A stretch of 64,000 nt of DNA from Chloroflexi bacterium bin125 (GCA_002239025.1 MPNM01000001.1:62001-126000); one strand, 5' to 3'. Numbered from the stretch's first letter, positions 1 to 12,004 are shown. Notes: a model not told the origin generated them from the letters alone. Program-made: numbers and translations.

Positions 1-423
1 GCGCTTCAACTCCGGCGTGTCTTCCTCAGCGTCCGCCGACTCCCGAGCCAGCTCCAACTGCCGTGGACCAAAGACAAACTGATGCAGCCCAATCAGGGCA
101 ATCATCACGGCCCACAATGCCATCTTGATCACGAAGATGTAGCCCCAGCGGGCGTCGTAGATGTCGGGGCCAAAGTTCTCTGCTTGATCCAGTCGCGGAT
201 CGACCATCGCCCCGCCGGTAATCACGATGATCACCATGACGACGATGCCGACGCGTCCGAACCGCCTGGTAAAGCCCTCAAGTGCATCAAGCCAGATCGT
301 CCGGTCGCCCACAGAGCGCAACGCAGGAATCACGCAAGCGGCCGTCACAATCTGTCCACCCAACCACACCGCCACGCCGATCACGTGCAGCCAGACGAGA
401 ATCGAAATCACCGTTTCCGACAT
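1..423 (-). CDS. CopD/DUF2269-like multi-pass membrane protein, truncated at window edge
   Basis: Minus-strand translation from ATG at 423: MSETVISILVWLHVIGVAVWLGGQIVTAACVIPALRS...; several hydrophobic helices, open to position 1. Not in the ORF track because it is incomplete. Confidence 0.65.
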   Translation of the reverse strand, partial: MSETVISILVWLHVIGVAVWLGGQIVTAACVIPALRSVGDRTIWLDALEGFTRRFGRVGIVVMVIIVITGGAMVDPRLDQAENFGPDIYDARWGYIFVIKMALWAVMIALIGLHQFVFGPRQLELARESADAEEDTPELKR

Positions 424-470
424 TAGCGACCTCCGTCTAAGTCAGAGACTGACGCACACATATCCCATTT

Positions 471-595
471 CGTCATTGCCGCGCTCCGACGCGGCAATCT
501 CGCCGCGCGCAGCACTGACGTTGATGCTCCACTCGACGATACGCCCCCATGCAACCCGGTTGACGGCGTCGCGGCAAGCCCGGGTTTGACGGGGG
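471..595. repeat. GTCAT-family palindromic intergenic repeat (divergent copy)
   Basis: CGTCATTGCCGCGCTCCGACGCGGCAATCTCGC with a degenerate second arm ending ...GGGTTTGACGGGGG. Confidence 0.5.
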
Positions 596-649
596 TAAGG
601 CAACTTGTCTGACCGTTGTGCATCTCGTTGTTCAGGGTCGCCCAGAGGT

Positions 650-1963
<1,314 letters not shown>

Positions 1964-2103
1964 TCAACCATCAACGGCGAGCGACATGACTGTTTCCACC
2001 GAAATCTGGACGGTGAACGGAAGGACCACCGCGATCCGCAGGCAAGCGTAGCACGGTAGCCGCTCAATATCGCGAACCAAATCGCTAGCAGTAATCTGCG
2101 CAC

Positions 2104-2655
2104 ATGAGCGAGTCCGCAGACGGCTCCGACCTGCCGCCCGCCCCGACAGAACAACTGATCGAGCGCAAGGTCGCGCTCGACGGACACATCCTCGAGTTTC
2201 CCCTCGAGCGCTGGCTGACGACGCCCGAAGTGATCGTCGGGCGTTGGGTGGCGGACAAGGATCCACGCGCAATGGATCGGTATCCCCGGGCCACCGGATT
2301 CACAAGCTGGGGCATCTGGTGGCCGGGCAAGCCCTACAGCGCCTACCGATTGCACAAGCCCAACGGCGACCTGCGCATCTACCGACTCGACACCGTCGAT
2401 CACGTCTTCTTCGACGGTCAAACAGTCGAGTTCCACGACCTCCTGCTCGACGCACTGATTCGTCCCGATGGCGAAGTCACCATCGAGGACGAGGATGAGG
2501 TCGAAGCTGCAACCGCCGCACATCAACTCCGCCTCGAGCAGCGCTGGCGAATCGATTGGACCCGCAGCCTCTATCAGAACAGGTCAGACCTGCTCATGCA
2601 GCGCATCGACCACGCCGTCGACCAGGCCATCCAGGCCGTCAGAAACGGCTGCTGA
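2104..2655 (+). CDS. DUF402-like protein
   Basis: GFTSWGIWWPGKPYSAYRLHKPNGDLRIYRLDTVDHVFFDGQTVEFHDLLLDALI resembles DUF402/FomD-like proteins. Confidence 0.6.
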   Translation: MSESADGSDLPPAPTEQLIERKVALDGHILEFPLERWLTTPEVIVGRWVADKDPRAMDRYPRATGFTSWGIWWPGKPYSAYRLHKPNGDLRIYRLDTVDHVFFDGQTVEFHDLLLDALIRPDGEVTIEDEDEVEAATAAHQLRLEQRWRIDWTRSLYQNRSDLLMQRIDHAVDQAIQAVRNGC

Positions 2656-2656
2656 G

Positions 2657-3589
<933 letters not shown>

Positions 3590-3685
3590 GCGACGCCGAC
3601 ACCCCTCATTCCGATGAACCGCATGAGGATCGCGATTCCTGTCTGCGGAGAGCTTTGAAAAACAGTCAACTCCGCGCAAGCAGCT

Positions 3686-3808
3686 CCGTCATACCCGCGA
3701 TTGTCGCGGACCCTGCCCCCAGCTTGAACGGGGGTATCTCGCTGATTCGAGCACAGACGTCGTTGCCGGATGCAGCGAGATACCCGCGTCAGAGAGCGGC
3801 AATGACGG
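3686..3808. repeat. GTCAT-family palindromic repeat, full element
   Basis: CCGTCATACCCGCG... to ...GCGAGATACCCGCGTCAGAGAGCGGCAATGACGG; terminal CCGTCAT/ATGACGG inverted repeats. Confidence 0.75.
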
Positions 3809-3859
3809 AAAACTCAGTTTGGCAAGGGTCTCCCCGCGCAGGAATGACAGCGGTGAACG

Positions 3860-4324
3860 CTACTCCGGTCGCTTCGGGATCATCACCGCCCGATGAAACG
3901 AAAGCACTTCAGTCCCGTCCTGGTTTGCCGCTGTCGTGTGCACCGTGACGATTCCGCGATCCGTCTGACTCTTGCTCTCCCTGACCTCCAACACCTCCGT
4001 CCGCGCTTGCAGCGTGTCGCCGTGGAAGACAGGCGCTGTGTGACGCAGATCCGTTGTCGCCAGATTGGCGATCGCCTTGCCCGAGATCGTCGGCACCGTC
4101 ATCCCGAAGATCAGCGAATAGACGAATGGCCCCGAGACCACACGCTGGCCGAACTGCGTGTCCTCGGCGTATTGCTTGTTCGTGTGCAGCGGATGATGAT
4201 TCATCGTCAGCATGCAGAACATCAAGTCGTCGGCCTCGGTCACCGTCCGCGCCGGCCAGTGCTCAACGAGTTCGCCCACTTCAAATTCGTCCAAGTAGCG
4301 TCCGTACAGTTCCTTCGTCGGCAT
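3860..4324 (-). CDS. MaoC-family (hotdog) dehydratase
   Basis: YLDEFEVGELVEHWPARTVTEADDLMFCMLTMNHHPLHTNKQYAEDTQFGQRVVSGPFVYSLIFGM. Confidence 0.88.
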   Translation of the reverse strand: MPTKELYGRYLDEFEVGELVEHWPARTVTEADDLMFCMLTMNHHPLHTNKQYAEDTQFGQRVVSGPFVYSLIFGMTVPTISGKAIANLATTDLRHTAPVFHGDTLQARTEVLEVRESKSQTDRGIVTVHTTAANQDGTEVLSFHRAVMIPKRPE

Positions 4325-4372
4325 CGTTATGCCCCTTTCCTCATACGCGCCGGCACCGCCGGGCGCCGCGCC

Positions 4373-5563
4373 TCAGTCGACCTTGTACATCTCCAGCAGT
4401 CGCCGTGCGATCACGATCCGCTGGATCTCGTTTGTCCCCTCGGCGACCGCCATCAGCGGAGCGTCGCGATAGTAGCGCTCGACCGGCAGCTCTTTCGTGT
4501 AGCCAACGCCGCCATGCACGCGCATCGATTCGAGCGTGCATTCCAGCGCGACCTCGGTCGCGAACAGCTTGGCCATCCCGACATCAAGGTCAGAGCGCTG
4601 GCCGCTGTCCTTCTTCCGTGCCGCGTCCCGAGTCAGCAGCCGCGCCGCGCGAATCTTGGTCGCCATCTCGGCCAGTTTGAGCTGGATCGCCTGATGCTGC
4701 GCAATCGGCCGACCCATCGTCTCGCGCTGTTGTGCATAAACAATCGCGGCATCAAACGCCGCCTGCGCGACACCCGTGGCGCGTGAGGCGACGTTGATCC
4801 GACCAATCTCCAGTCCAGAGATCATCTGCTGGAAGCCGCGGCCCTCCTGTCCGCCAAGCAAGTTGTCCATCGGCACGCGGGCGTCTTCGAGGAACAGCTC
4901 CGCCGTCTCGGGACCCTTGTAGCCCAGCTTGTCGATCGTTCGCGCCATCGAGAATCCCGGCGTGCCCTTCTCGACCAGGAATGCCGATATACCGCGATGC
5001 CGAGGCCGTGCCGACGGGTCCGTCTTGGTCATTGCCAGGTAGACATCACCACGGTCGCCGTTGGTCACGAACAGCTTGTTGCCGTTGAGGATGTAGTCGT
5101 CGCCGTCGCGCGTCGCCGTGGTCCGGATCGCCTGCGCGTCCGATCCGGCATTGGGTTCCGTAATCGTGAAGCAGCCCTGCTTCTCGCCTGTCGCCAGGCC
5201 GGGCAGGAAGCGATTCTTCTGATCGTCTGTGCCGTACTCGTCAATGATCCAGCCGTCGATCACGTTGGTGTTGATGATTCCGGCTAGCCCCATCCAGCCG
5301 CGCGCAATCTCCTCGATCACTGCCGAATAGGTCTCGAACGACAGCCCGAGTCCACCGTGCGACTCGGGAAACGTGATCCCAAAGATGCCCATCTCGCACA
5401 TGTCGGCGTGAATCTTCGTCGGAAACTCGCCGGCATGTTCCAGCTCCACGGCGTTGGGAATCACCTGCTCATCGACCCAGCGCCGAACGTTGCGCGTGAT
5501 CTCCACACCCGTCTCGCCATCGCCCGCAATGATCTCCCGAACGTCGGAAACACCAGCCATCAT
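4373..5563 (-). CDS. Acyl-CoA dehydrogenase
   Basis: GIFGITFPESHGGLGLS, CFTITEPNAGSDAQAIRTTA, RVHGGVGYTKELPVERYYRDAPLMAVAEGTNEIQRIVIARRLL. Confidence 0.95.
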   Translation of the reverse strand: MMAGVSDVREIIAGDGETGVEITRNVRRWVDEQVIPNAVELEHAGEFPTKIHADMCEMGIFGITFPESHGGLGLSFETYSAVIEEIARGWMGLAGIINTNVIDGWIIDEYGTDDQKNRFLPGLATGEKQGCFTITEPNAGSDAQAIRTTATRDGDDYILNGNKLFVTNGDRGDVYLAMTKTDPSARPRHRGISAFLVEKGTPGFSMARTIDKLGYKGPETAELFLEDARVPMDNLLGGQEGRGFQQMISGLEIGRINVASRATGVAQAAFDAAIVYAQQRETMGRPIAQHQAIQLKLAEMATKIRAARLLTRDAARKKDSGQRSDLDVGMAKLFATEVALECTLESMRVHGGVGYTKELPVERYYRDAPLMAVAEGTNEIQRIVIARRLLEMYKVD

Positions 5564-5666
5564 CGCGCTCCTGTCAGCAGCATCCGCGTAGTCAACCCAA
5601 TTGCGAACTCAGTGTATGCGCGGTACGGTCAGCCCCGATGACAACCACGGGAAGCGTTGTTTCCGA

Positions 5667-6848
5667 ATGGCAACCGACCTGACCGAACAGCGTCGCGACT
5701 GGCGAGAGCGCACCGAGTCGATCGACACGATCCTCCGCGCCGAAGTCGACCACACCGAAGAACTGCGCCACCTCTCGCCCGCGACAATGGAAGCACTGCG
5801 CAGCATCGAGGCGTTCGGAATCTGCACGCCGGTTGAGCTCGGCGGCTCGGATCTGCATCCCCTGATCCAGTTCGAGACCGTTGCGGCTGTCTCAACAGCC
5901 GCACCGTCGGCGGGCTGGAATCTGATGAACGGCTGCCAGGAATCAGCCTGGCTCGCGACGCGACTGCCCGAGGAAACTGCGCACCGAATCTTCAACCCTG
6001 AACTCACTGCGGAGCACTTCCCCGTAGCCGCCGGAGGGCTCGCGCCGACAGGAGAGGCCCAACAGGTCGACGGCGGCTGGATCGCCAACGTGCGATCGTC
6101 GTATGCATCCGGCATCCACACGGCCGATTACGTCCTGGCCCAGAGCTTCATCGCCAGGATCGACCCGGAACCGGATCAGCCTCGGCCAACGGTGACGCTC
6201 GCTGCTCCTCGTGAGGACGTCATCATCGAGGGCACCTGGCACACGCTGGGCATGCGTGGCACCGGCTCCGCGCACTACCGCTTCGACAATCTGTTTGTGC
6301 CCGACGCCATGCGCCTCGAGAACCTGGACCGCCCGCCGCTGCGTGGCCATGGGTTCGTCACGCGTCCAAACCCGATCTTCCTGGTCCCGGCGATGTACGC
6401 GACCAGTGTCGGCATTGCTCGGCGAGCCTTGGAAGAGTTCGCCACCCATGCGCCGAACCGGAAACGGCAGGCGTACGGAACGCCCATTGCCGAGCGAGAA
6501 CGAGTGCAGCACGACATCGGCCAGGCTCAGGCGATGCTCGAAGCGATCGAAGGCTACGGCCACCGCCTCAGCGAGCTGCTACACGACACGCCAATCAACA
6601 CGCCGGAGGAGACTGTCGAACTATGCGATCGCGCCCGCTCGGCCTATCGCTGGTGCAATCAGACCACAGAGCGAATTGTGCAGATCGTGCACGAGCACAT
6701 GGGCGGCGCTGACGTCTTCGAAACCAGCATGATTCAGCAACTGCTCCGAGACATCCAGACCTCAGCCCAGCACGTCATGCCCGGTGACAGCGCCTACGTC
6801 CGCCTGGGCCGGCACCGCCTAGGGCTTGAGGTCCGGCCTGGCATATAG
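5667..6848 (+). CDS. HsaA/acyl-CoA dehydrogenase-like flavin-dependent protein, paralogue 1
   Basis: MATDLTEQRRDWRERTESIDTIL..., WHTLGMRGTGSAHYRFDNLFVPD, LRDIQTSAQHVMPGDSAYVRLGRHRLGL; start at internal ATG 5667. Confidence 0.82.
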   Translation: MATDLTEQRRDWRERTESIDTILRAEVDHTEELRHLSPATMEALRSIEAFGICTPVELGGSDLHPLIQFETVAAVSTAAPSAGWNLMNGCQESAWLATRLPEETAHRIFNPELTAEHFPVAAGGLAPTGEAQQVDGGWIANVRSSYASGIHTADYVLAQSFIARIDPEPDQPRPTVTLAAPREDVIIEGTWHTLGMRGTGSAHYRFDNLFVPDAMRLENLDRPPLRGHGFVTRPNPIFLVPAMYATSVGIARRALEEFATHAPNRKRQAYGTPIAERERVQHDIGQAQAMLEAIEGYGHRLSELLHDTPINTPEETVELCDRARSAYRWCNQTTERIVQIVHEHMGGADVFETSMIQQLLRDIQTSAQHVMPGDSAYVRLGRHRLGLEVRPGI

Positions 6849-6898
6849 GAGCGGCTCTGGCCTGCCCAACCTCAGAGAACCCACACCCATACCCACCT

Positions 6899-7015
6899 CC
6901 GTCATACCCGCGCTTGACGCGGGCATCTCCCAGCGTTCAGCACAGCGGTTTAGATCTCGCCCGACGACCTTGCGCCCTTCATCGAGATTCCGGAGACGGA
7001 GCGCGGGAATGACGG
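6899..7015. repeat. GTCAT-family palindromic repeat between tandem paralogues
   Basis: CCGTCATACCCGCGCTTGACGCGGGCATCTC ... GAGATTCCGGAGACGGAGCGCGGGAATGACGG. Confidence 0.8.
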
Positions 7016-7070
7016 AATGAGGATGGTCTGGACGCCTACCCTAAGCGGAGGTAGCAGATCGAGGGCATCA

Positions 7071-8246
7071 ATGACCAACACCCTGTCCGACCAGCGAGCC
7101 GAATGGCGCGAACGGATTGCGACAATTGGCGACACCCTGCGCAGCGATTCCGAAGCTAACGAGGAGCTGCGCCACCTCTCCCCGACCACAGAAGCCGCGC
7201 TGCGCAGCGTCGACGCGTTCAACCTCTGTTCGCCTACCGAGCTCGGCGGAGTCAATGCGCATCCCAGGCTCCAGACACAAGTGATCGCCGACATCACATC
7301 CCACGATTCGTCCGCCGGTTGGTGCGCGCTGATCGGGGCACATGAGTCCGCCTGGCTCGCCTCGCGACTGCCCGATAGCTCCCTCGAACGCATCTTCGCC
7401 GACGCCGACCAGCGCTGGCCCGTGACATGCGGATCGATCGCGCCCGATGGCGAAGCCGAGCAGGTCGAGGGCGGTTGGCTCGTCAACGGACGCTGGGGTT
7501 GGGCCTCGGGTATCCACCACAGTGACTACGTCCTCGCACAGTGTCGGATCACCGGACGCGATCCGGAGCCGGGCAAACCGCCGCCGCTGGTGATTGTCTC
7601 GGCGCCAAAGTCCGATGTGACGGTCGAAGACACCTGGCACACCCTGGGCATGCGCGGCACCGGCAGCACCCACTACCGATTCGACAACGTCTTCGTCCCC
7701 GACGAGATGTGCCTGGTCGGCTTCGAACGTCCACCGCTGCGCGGCGACGGCTGGCTGGCCCGCCCGACCGTCACATTTCTCACTGCCGCCGGTTACGGAT
7801 TCCCCCTCGGTGTCGCCAAACGAGCTGTGGAAGAGATCACGACGCAGGCCACATCCCACACCCGTACCGGTCAGCGATCCTCGATTGCCGAGCAGCAGCA
7901 CTTCCAGGGTGACCTCGGACGCTGCGCGGCCCAGCTCGAGGTGATGGAAGGCTTTGGCCATCATCTCTTCGATGAGTTGCTGACGGCGCCAGTGCGTTCC
8001 GTCGAGGATGCGGTGCGTATGGACGACCGCGCGCGTTCAGCGTTGCGCTGGGCTCATCAAACAGCCGAAGAGATCGTGCGCACAGTCCACGAACACGCAG
8101 GAGGGCCAGCCGTATACAGCGACAACGTCCTGGCCCGCCTGCTGCGAGACATCCAGACCGTCAGCCAACACGTGATCCAGACTCAGTCCGCCTACATCCG
8201 ACGCGGCCAGCACCAGCTCGGCCTACCCGTCCGACCTGGGCTGTAG
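7071..8246 (+). CDS. HsaA/acyl-CoA dehydrogenase-like flavin-dependent protein, paralogue 2
   Basis: MTNTLSDQRAEWRERIATIGDTL..., WHTLGMRGTGSTHYRFDNVFVPD, LRDIQTVSQHVIQTQSAYIRRGQHQLGLPVRPGL. Confidence 0.82.
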   Translation: MTNTLSDQRAEWRERIATIGDTLRSDSEANEELRHLSPTTEAALRSVDAFNLCSPTELGGVNAHPRLQTQVIADITSHDSSAGWCALIGAHESAWLASRLPDSSLERIFADADQRWPVTCGSIAPDGEAEQVEGGWLVNGRWGWASGIHHSDYVLAQCRITGRDPEPGKPPPLVIVSAPKSDVTVEDTWHTLGMRGTGSTHYRFDNVFVPDEMCLVGFERPPLRGDGWLARPTVTFLTAAGYGFPLGVAKRAVEEITTQATSHTRTGQRSSIAEQQHFQGDLGRCAAQLEVMEGFGHHLFDELLTAPVRSVEDAVRMDDRARSALRWAHQTAEEIVRTVHEHAGGPAVYSDNVLARLLRDIQTVSQHVIQTQSAYIRRGQHQLGLPVRPGL

Positions 8247-8276
8247 ACCACGCAGAAGAGCGTTGGAGGCCCATCC

Positions 8277-9470
8277 ATGAGTCGCACGACCGTCGAACGA
8301 CAGCAAGAACGATCCGACTGGATCGAGCGAGCGGAAGCCGTAGCTGCCACACTCGCTGAACACGCGACGGCGTCGGCCGCTGGTAAGACCCTCGCTGCCG
8401 AGTCTGTCACCGCGCTGGAAGACGCCGGCTTCTTCGCCATGGCCTCGCCGAGAGAGGTCGGTGGCCACGATGTCCACCCCGCAACCCAGGTGGAAGCCTT
8501 CGAACAGCTCGCCGCAGTGGATGTCTCCAGCGGCTGGGTCGCAATGATCCAGGCTGAAACGGCTGGGTTGGCCGGCGCGCACCTCGCCGCCGGCGCGGGT
8601 CTCGACACGGTCTTCGGCAACGACTTCCCACGGATGGCAGGAACGGCCAATCCCGAGGGTCGGGCGACAGCGCTGGCCGACGGCAGCTTCCGCCTCAACG
8701 GCCGCTGGTCGTTCTGCAGCGGTATCCGGCATTGCGGATGGGTCCTGGCCAACTCGGTCGTCGTCAAGGAAGACGGCTCACGACCAACACCCGAGGACGG
8801 GCTGCCGCCAGTCATCGGGTCCGTCGTCCCGCAGGCGAGCGTGGCCGTCGAGGACAGTTGGAACGTGATGGGTCTCGAAGGCACTGGAAGCTGCCACTAC
8901 CAGATACATGACGTGATAGTGCGGCCTGAGTTCACGACGCCATTCGGAGGAGTGCATTCGAATCGAGGCGGCGCGTGGTTCCAAAACCCCACAATCACAT
9001 TCCTCAGTCCCGGACATACCGGTATTGCGCTCGGCGCAGCTCGGCAAGCACTCAACTTGCTGAACGGCGAACTCACCAAGCGAGTCCGTTTCGCCTCCGC
9101 TGAAGCCATCGCCGATCGCAGCACATTTCAGCGCGACTACGGCGAGATGTCCTGCCGCTACGAGGCCGCCCGCGCCTACGCGATGACCACCCTTGACGGC
9201 GCCATGGCCCAACGAGAAGCCGGCCAGCCGACGACCCCCGCTGACGATGCGCGCATCCGAGCCATGGTCACCTGGGTCACCGACGCCTGTGTCGACGTCG
9301 TCCGCTTCGCCCACCACACGGGCGGCGGAGCCGCGGCCTTCGTCGACAATCCGTTGCAACAACTGCTACGAGACATCCTCGTCGCCAGTCAACACGTCTA
9401 CGTCGCCGACTCAGCCTACGAACGATCCGGAGCCTTCCGCCTGGGCCGCAACCCACGCGGCGTGCTCTAA
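8277..9470 (+). CDS. HsaA/acyl-CoA dehydrogenase-like flavin-dependent protein, paralogue 3
   Basis: MSRTTVERQQERSDWIERAEAVAATL..., WNVMGLEGTGSCHYQIHDVIV, LRDILVASQHVYVADSAYERSGAFRLGRNPRGVL. Confidence 0.82.
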   Translation: MSRTTVERQQERSDWIERAEAVAATLAEHATASAAGKTLAAESVTALEDAGFFAMASPREVGGHDVHPATQVEAFEQLAAVDVSSGWVAMIQAETAGLAGAHLAAGAGLDTVFGNDFPRMAGTANPEGRATALADGSFRLNGRWSFCSGIRHCGWVLANSVVVKEDGSRPTPEDGLPPVIGSVVPQASVAVEDSWNVMGLEGTGSCHYQIHDVIVRPEFTTPFGGVHSNRGGAWFQNPTITFLSPGHTGIALGAARQALNLLNGELTKRVRFASAEAIADRSTFQRDYGEMSCRYEAARAYAMTTLDGAMAQREAGQPTTPADDARIRAMVTWVTDACVDVVRFAHHTGGGAAAFVDNPLQQLLRDILVASQHVYVADSAYERSGAFRLGRNPRGVL

Positions 9471-9527
9471 CGGAAACGTCGTCTGTTCTCGGATGACGCG
9501 GCAGTTACAGCTTGCTAGCCTCGACGC

Positions 9528-10115
9528 ATGGCCCGCCTTCCGTTCCACGACGACGCACCATTCTTTACGGCGCTGGAGGCAGCGGAACATCTGTTACACA
9601 TCGCGTCCGAGCGTGGCGATCCTCTCAATCACCGGCAACTACAAAACCTCCTCTGTTACGCACAGGGATTCAGCCAGTTCAGCTTGGAGAAGTTGCTCTT
9701 TCCAGACCCGATCCAAGCGAGGAGCGAAGGCCCTGTCGTTGCAATAGTGGAGAGGGAGTACGCCGTTCATGGGGATCGTCTGATTCCAGTGCCAGGCGGT
9801 ACCGAACTGAATGAGTGGAGCTTGCTGGCTCAGACAGCCATCTCGGCGGTCCACCTTGAGTTTGGGACTGTTGCGTGCGGTCATTTGACCGAGCAACTCA
9901 AGTTTGAGCCGTCATGGCAGGAAGCAATGGCAGGGACTGGCGTCATCGATCCCCTCGCCCTCGCAAGCTGGTGGCAGGATTGGTACGGCGAACGGCAGTC
10001 TCAACGCGCACCGCGCGCGCCGACTACTTTCGGCGTCTATCTCGACAGTCACCCCGATGTTGCCGAACGATTGCGGCATCCAGGCACCCGTGTTGAGCCT
10101 CAACTCCTCAGGTGA
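9528..10115 (+). CDS. Panacea/DUF4065 (SocA-like) putative antitoxin
   Basis: ALEAAEHLLHIASERGDPLNHRQLQNLLCYAQGFSQFSLEKLLFPDPIQARSEGPVVAIVEREY matches the Panacea signature (LQKLLYYAQG...GPVVP.VYREY). Confidence 0.8.
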   Translation: MARLPFHDDAPFFTALEAAEHLLHIASERGDPLNHRQLQNLLCYAQGFSQFSLEKLLFPDPIQARSEGPVVAIVEREYAVHGDRLIPVPGGTELNEWSLLAQTAISAVHLEFGTVACGHLTEQLKFEPSWQEAMAGTGVIDPLALASWWQDWYGERQSQRAPRAPTTFGVYLDSHPDVAERLRHPGTRVEPQLLR

Positions 10116-10393
10116 CTAACGAACCGCAGGGATTCGACCTGGCGTACACCAATGGTGCGAAGCAGGACCTCGCTGCGTTTGGCGCAGACGATGTCGCGAC
10201 CGCTGTTCGCATCATTCGGGATTTACTCGCCGATCCAACTATCGTGAATCCACGGGTTCAGGATGTCTCACAAGACGAATCGGTGCAGGTGCTTCAAATC
10301 ACTATCGCCAACGTGACGTTCTTCTACAGATTTCTAAATCCGTTGGTGATTGAATTGATCGCCGCCACTCCATATCCGGTCAACATGGACTAG
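10112..10393 (+). CDS. RelE/ParE-like putative toxin coupled to the Panacea gene
   Basis: GTG start overlaps the upstream TGA (GTGA). FDLAYTNGAKQDLAAFGADDVATAVRIIRDLLADP...VLQITIANVTFFYRFLNPLVIELIAATPY resembles the RelE/ParE fold. Confidence 0.65.
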   Translation: MTNEPQGFDLAYTNGAKQDLAAFGADDVATAVRIIRDLLADPTIVNPRVQDVSQDESVQVLQITIANVTFFYRFLNPLVIELIAATPYPVNMD

Positions 10394-11280
10394 CGAGCCG
10401 ACTCCATCGCTGCGATTTGCTCTGAGCGCGCCAATACATTCTCGGCCTGTTCGAGCACCGGCTTGTCGATCATTTGGCCGTCCAAGGCCACGGCTCCCAG
10501 GTTTTGCTCGACGCCCTCCTGGTAGGCGTCCACGACCCGGCGCGCCCAATCGACATCGTCTGACGGCGGGCTGAACACGCGATTGGCCGGCCCCAACTGA
10601 TCGGGGTGAATACAGAACTTGCCCAGGAATCCGATCTCCTTCATCCGCGCAAGCTCATCTTCAAATCCTTCAGGATCACGGATGTCGGTCCAGGGCGTGT
10701 CCAACGGAGCGATGCCGGCCGCATGTGCCGCGTTGACCGACGCTCGCCGGGCCAACTCCAACTCCGCTCCGCCCTTCGTCCGACGAACGCCGATGCTCAC
10801 GGCATAGTCTTCGCCGCCGACGCAGATGCCTACCAGGCGCTCCGACGCCGCACAAATCTCATACGCATTCGCGACGGCGTGCGCATTCTCGATCCAGGCG
10901 GCGATCTTCACCTGCCCGTCTTCCAAGCCTCGCGCCCGCTCCAGCAACGTCAGGTAGTCATCGATCCGCTGCACATCACGAGCCGACTCAATCTTCGAGA
11001 CGCTGACGCCATCCAGCCACGTTTGCACAATGGCATCGAGTTCCTGTTCGATCAGTCCCGTGTCATAGCCGTTGGTCCTGACAAACACTTGCCGTCCGCG
11101 CTTGGGAAAGTCGGGTAGGACGCGGCAGAGTAACTCGCGTGCCGCCGGTTTGTCGTCCCAGGCCACCGAGTCCTCAAGGTCGAAACACAGCACGTCGGCT
11201 TCGGCATCGCGCGCCTTCTCAATGAAGCGCTCACGGATCCCCGGCACCGACAACATCGATCGCATCACAATGGCTGCCAC
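10390..11280 (-). CDS. HpcH/HpaI aldolase / citrate lyase beta-like (CitE-like) protein
   Basis: RSMLSVPGIRERFIEKARDAEADVLCFDLEDSVAWDDKPAARELL, VFVRTNGYDTGLIEQELDAI, GFLGKFCIHPDQL. Confidence 0.92.
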   Translation of the reverse strand: MAAIVMRSMLSVPGIRERFIEKARDAEADVLCFDLEDSVAWDDKPAARELLCRVLPDFPKRGRQVFVRTNGYDTGLIEQELDAIVQTWLDGVSVSKIESARDVQRIDDYLTLLERARGLEDGQVKIAAWIENAHAVANAYEICAASERLVGICVGGEDYAVSIGVRRTKGGAELELARRASVNAAHAAGIAPLDTPWTDIRDPEGFEDELARMKEIGFLGKFCIHPDQLGPANRVFSPPSDDVDWARRVVDAYQEGVEQNLGAVALDGQMIDKPVLEQAENVLARSEQIAAMESAR

Positions 11281-11984
11281 TACGAATCCTCCTCGTCCGT
11301 TGCTGATTCCGATTCTGGTCGACTGAAGACTGAACGCAGACTTTCGAGTTCCGCGGGATCATCCGTCGCGCAGCCACGGAAACCGAGAGCGGCTGCGCGC
11401 TCCGCATCGCTTGGCAATCCGAACACGACCGGTAGATCGAACGCTGCCGCGGTCAGCACCACATTCGAGCCGCCGACCGCAACGGTCGCACTATCGGGCG
11501 CGACTCCCAGTGACTCTGCGAACTCCGCTTCGTCGTACGCGATCCAGGTCATCCGGTCGGCGGAGTCGCGCATCGCGGCCAGCGCCTCAGACATGATGTT
11601 GATTGCGCGTGGATCATGGAAGCCAACCGCCATCGCCGTCAGTCCTGGGCGGATCCCCGTGCGAATCTCGATCTCTTCCAGGATCCCTTCGAGATAGCGA
11701 AGCTGATCAACACTGGCTGCCGTCTGCACGGCGACTCCATAGACGCCTTCCTGCAAGGCGCTCTGCAGATACGTTCGGGTGAGTCCGGAGTCAAGCGCAG
11801 GAGTCACCAGATACACCGGCAGTCCCAGCTCGATCGCTGCGCGAACGCGTTCACTCACCGTGCTGAAGTCACTCTCATCTTGCGGTGGAACGAGAATCAG
11901 GCCGTCGGCATACTCCACTGTCGCCGCGTCGGGGATCGGGCTGTCGGGAAGCAGGACTAGCAGGGCGCGGACGTCATCCATCAC
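11280..11984 (-). CDS. Uncharacterised protein, possibly a divergent aldolase/CitE-related TIM barrel
   Basis: ORF overlapping the CitE-like gene by 1 nt (same strand); LGLPVYLVTPALDSGLTRTYLQSALQEGVYGVAVQTAASVDQLRYLEGILEEIEIRTG. Confidence 0.5.
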   Translation of the reverse strand: MMDDVRALLVLLPDSPIPDAATVEYADGLILVPPQDESDFSTVSERVRAAIELGLPVYLVTPALDSGLTRTYLQSALQEGVYGVAVQTAASVDQLRYLEGILEEIEIRTGIRPGLTAMAVGFHDPRAINIMSEALAAMRDSADRMTWIAYDEAEFAESLGVAPDSATVAVGGSNVVLTAAAFDLPVVFGLPSDAERAAALGFRGCATDDPAELESLRSVFSRPESESATDEEDS

Positions 11985-12004
11985 GGCGCTCCATTTGTTC
12001 GTCG

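Noticed and set aside
3893-4786. 297-aa plus-strand ORF
   Set aside because: Antisense to MaoC and acyl-CoA dehydrogenase genes; His/Arg-rich composition typical of spurious ORFs.
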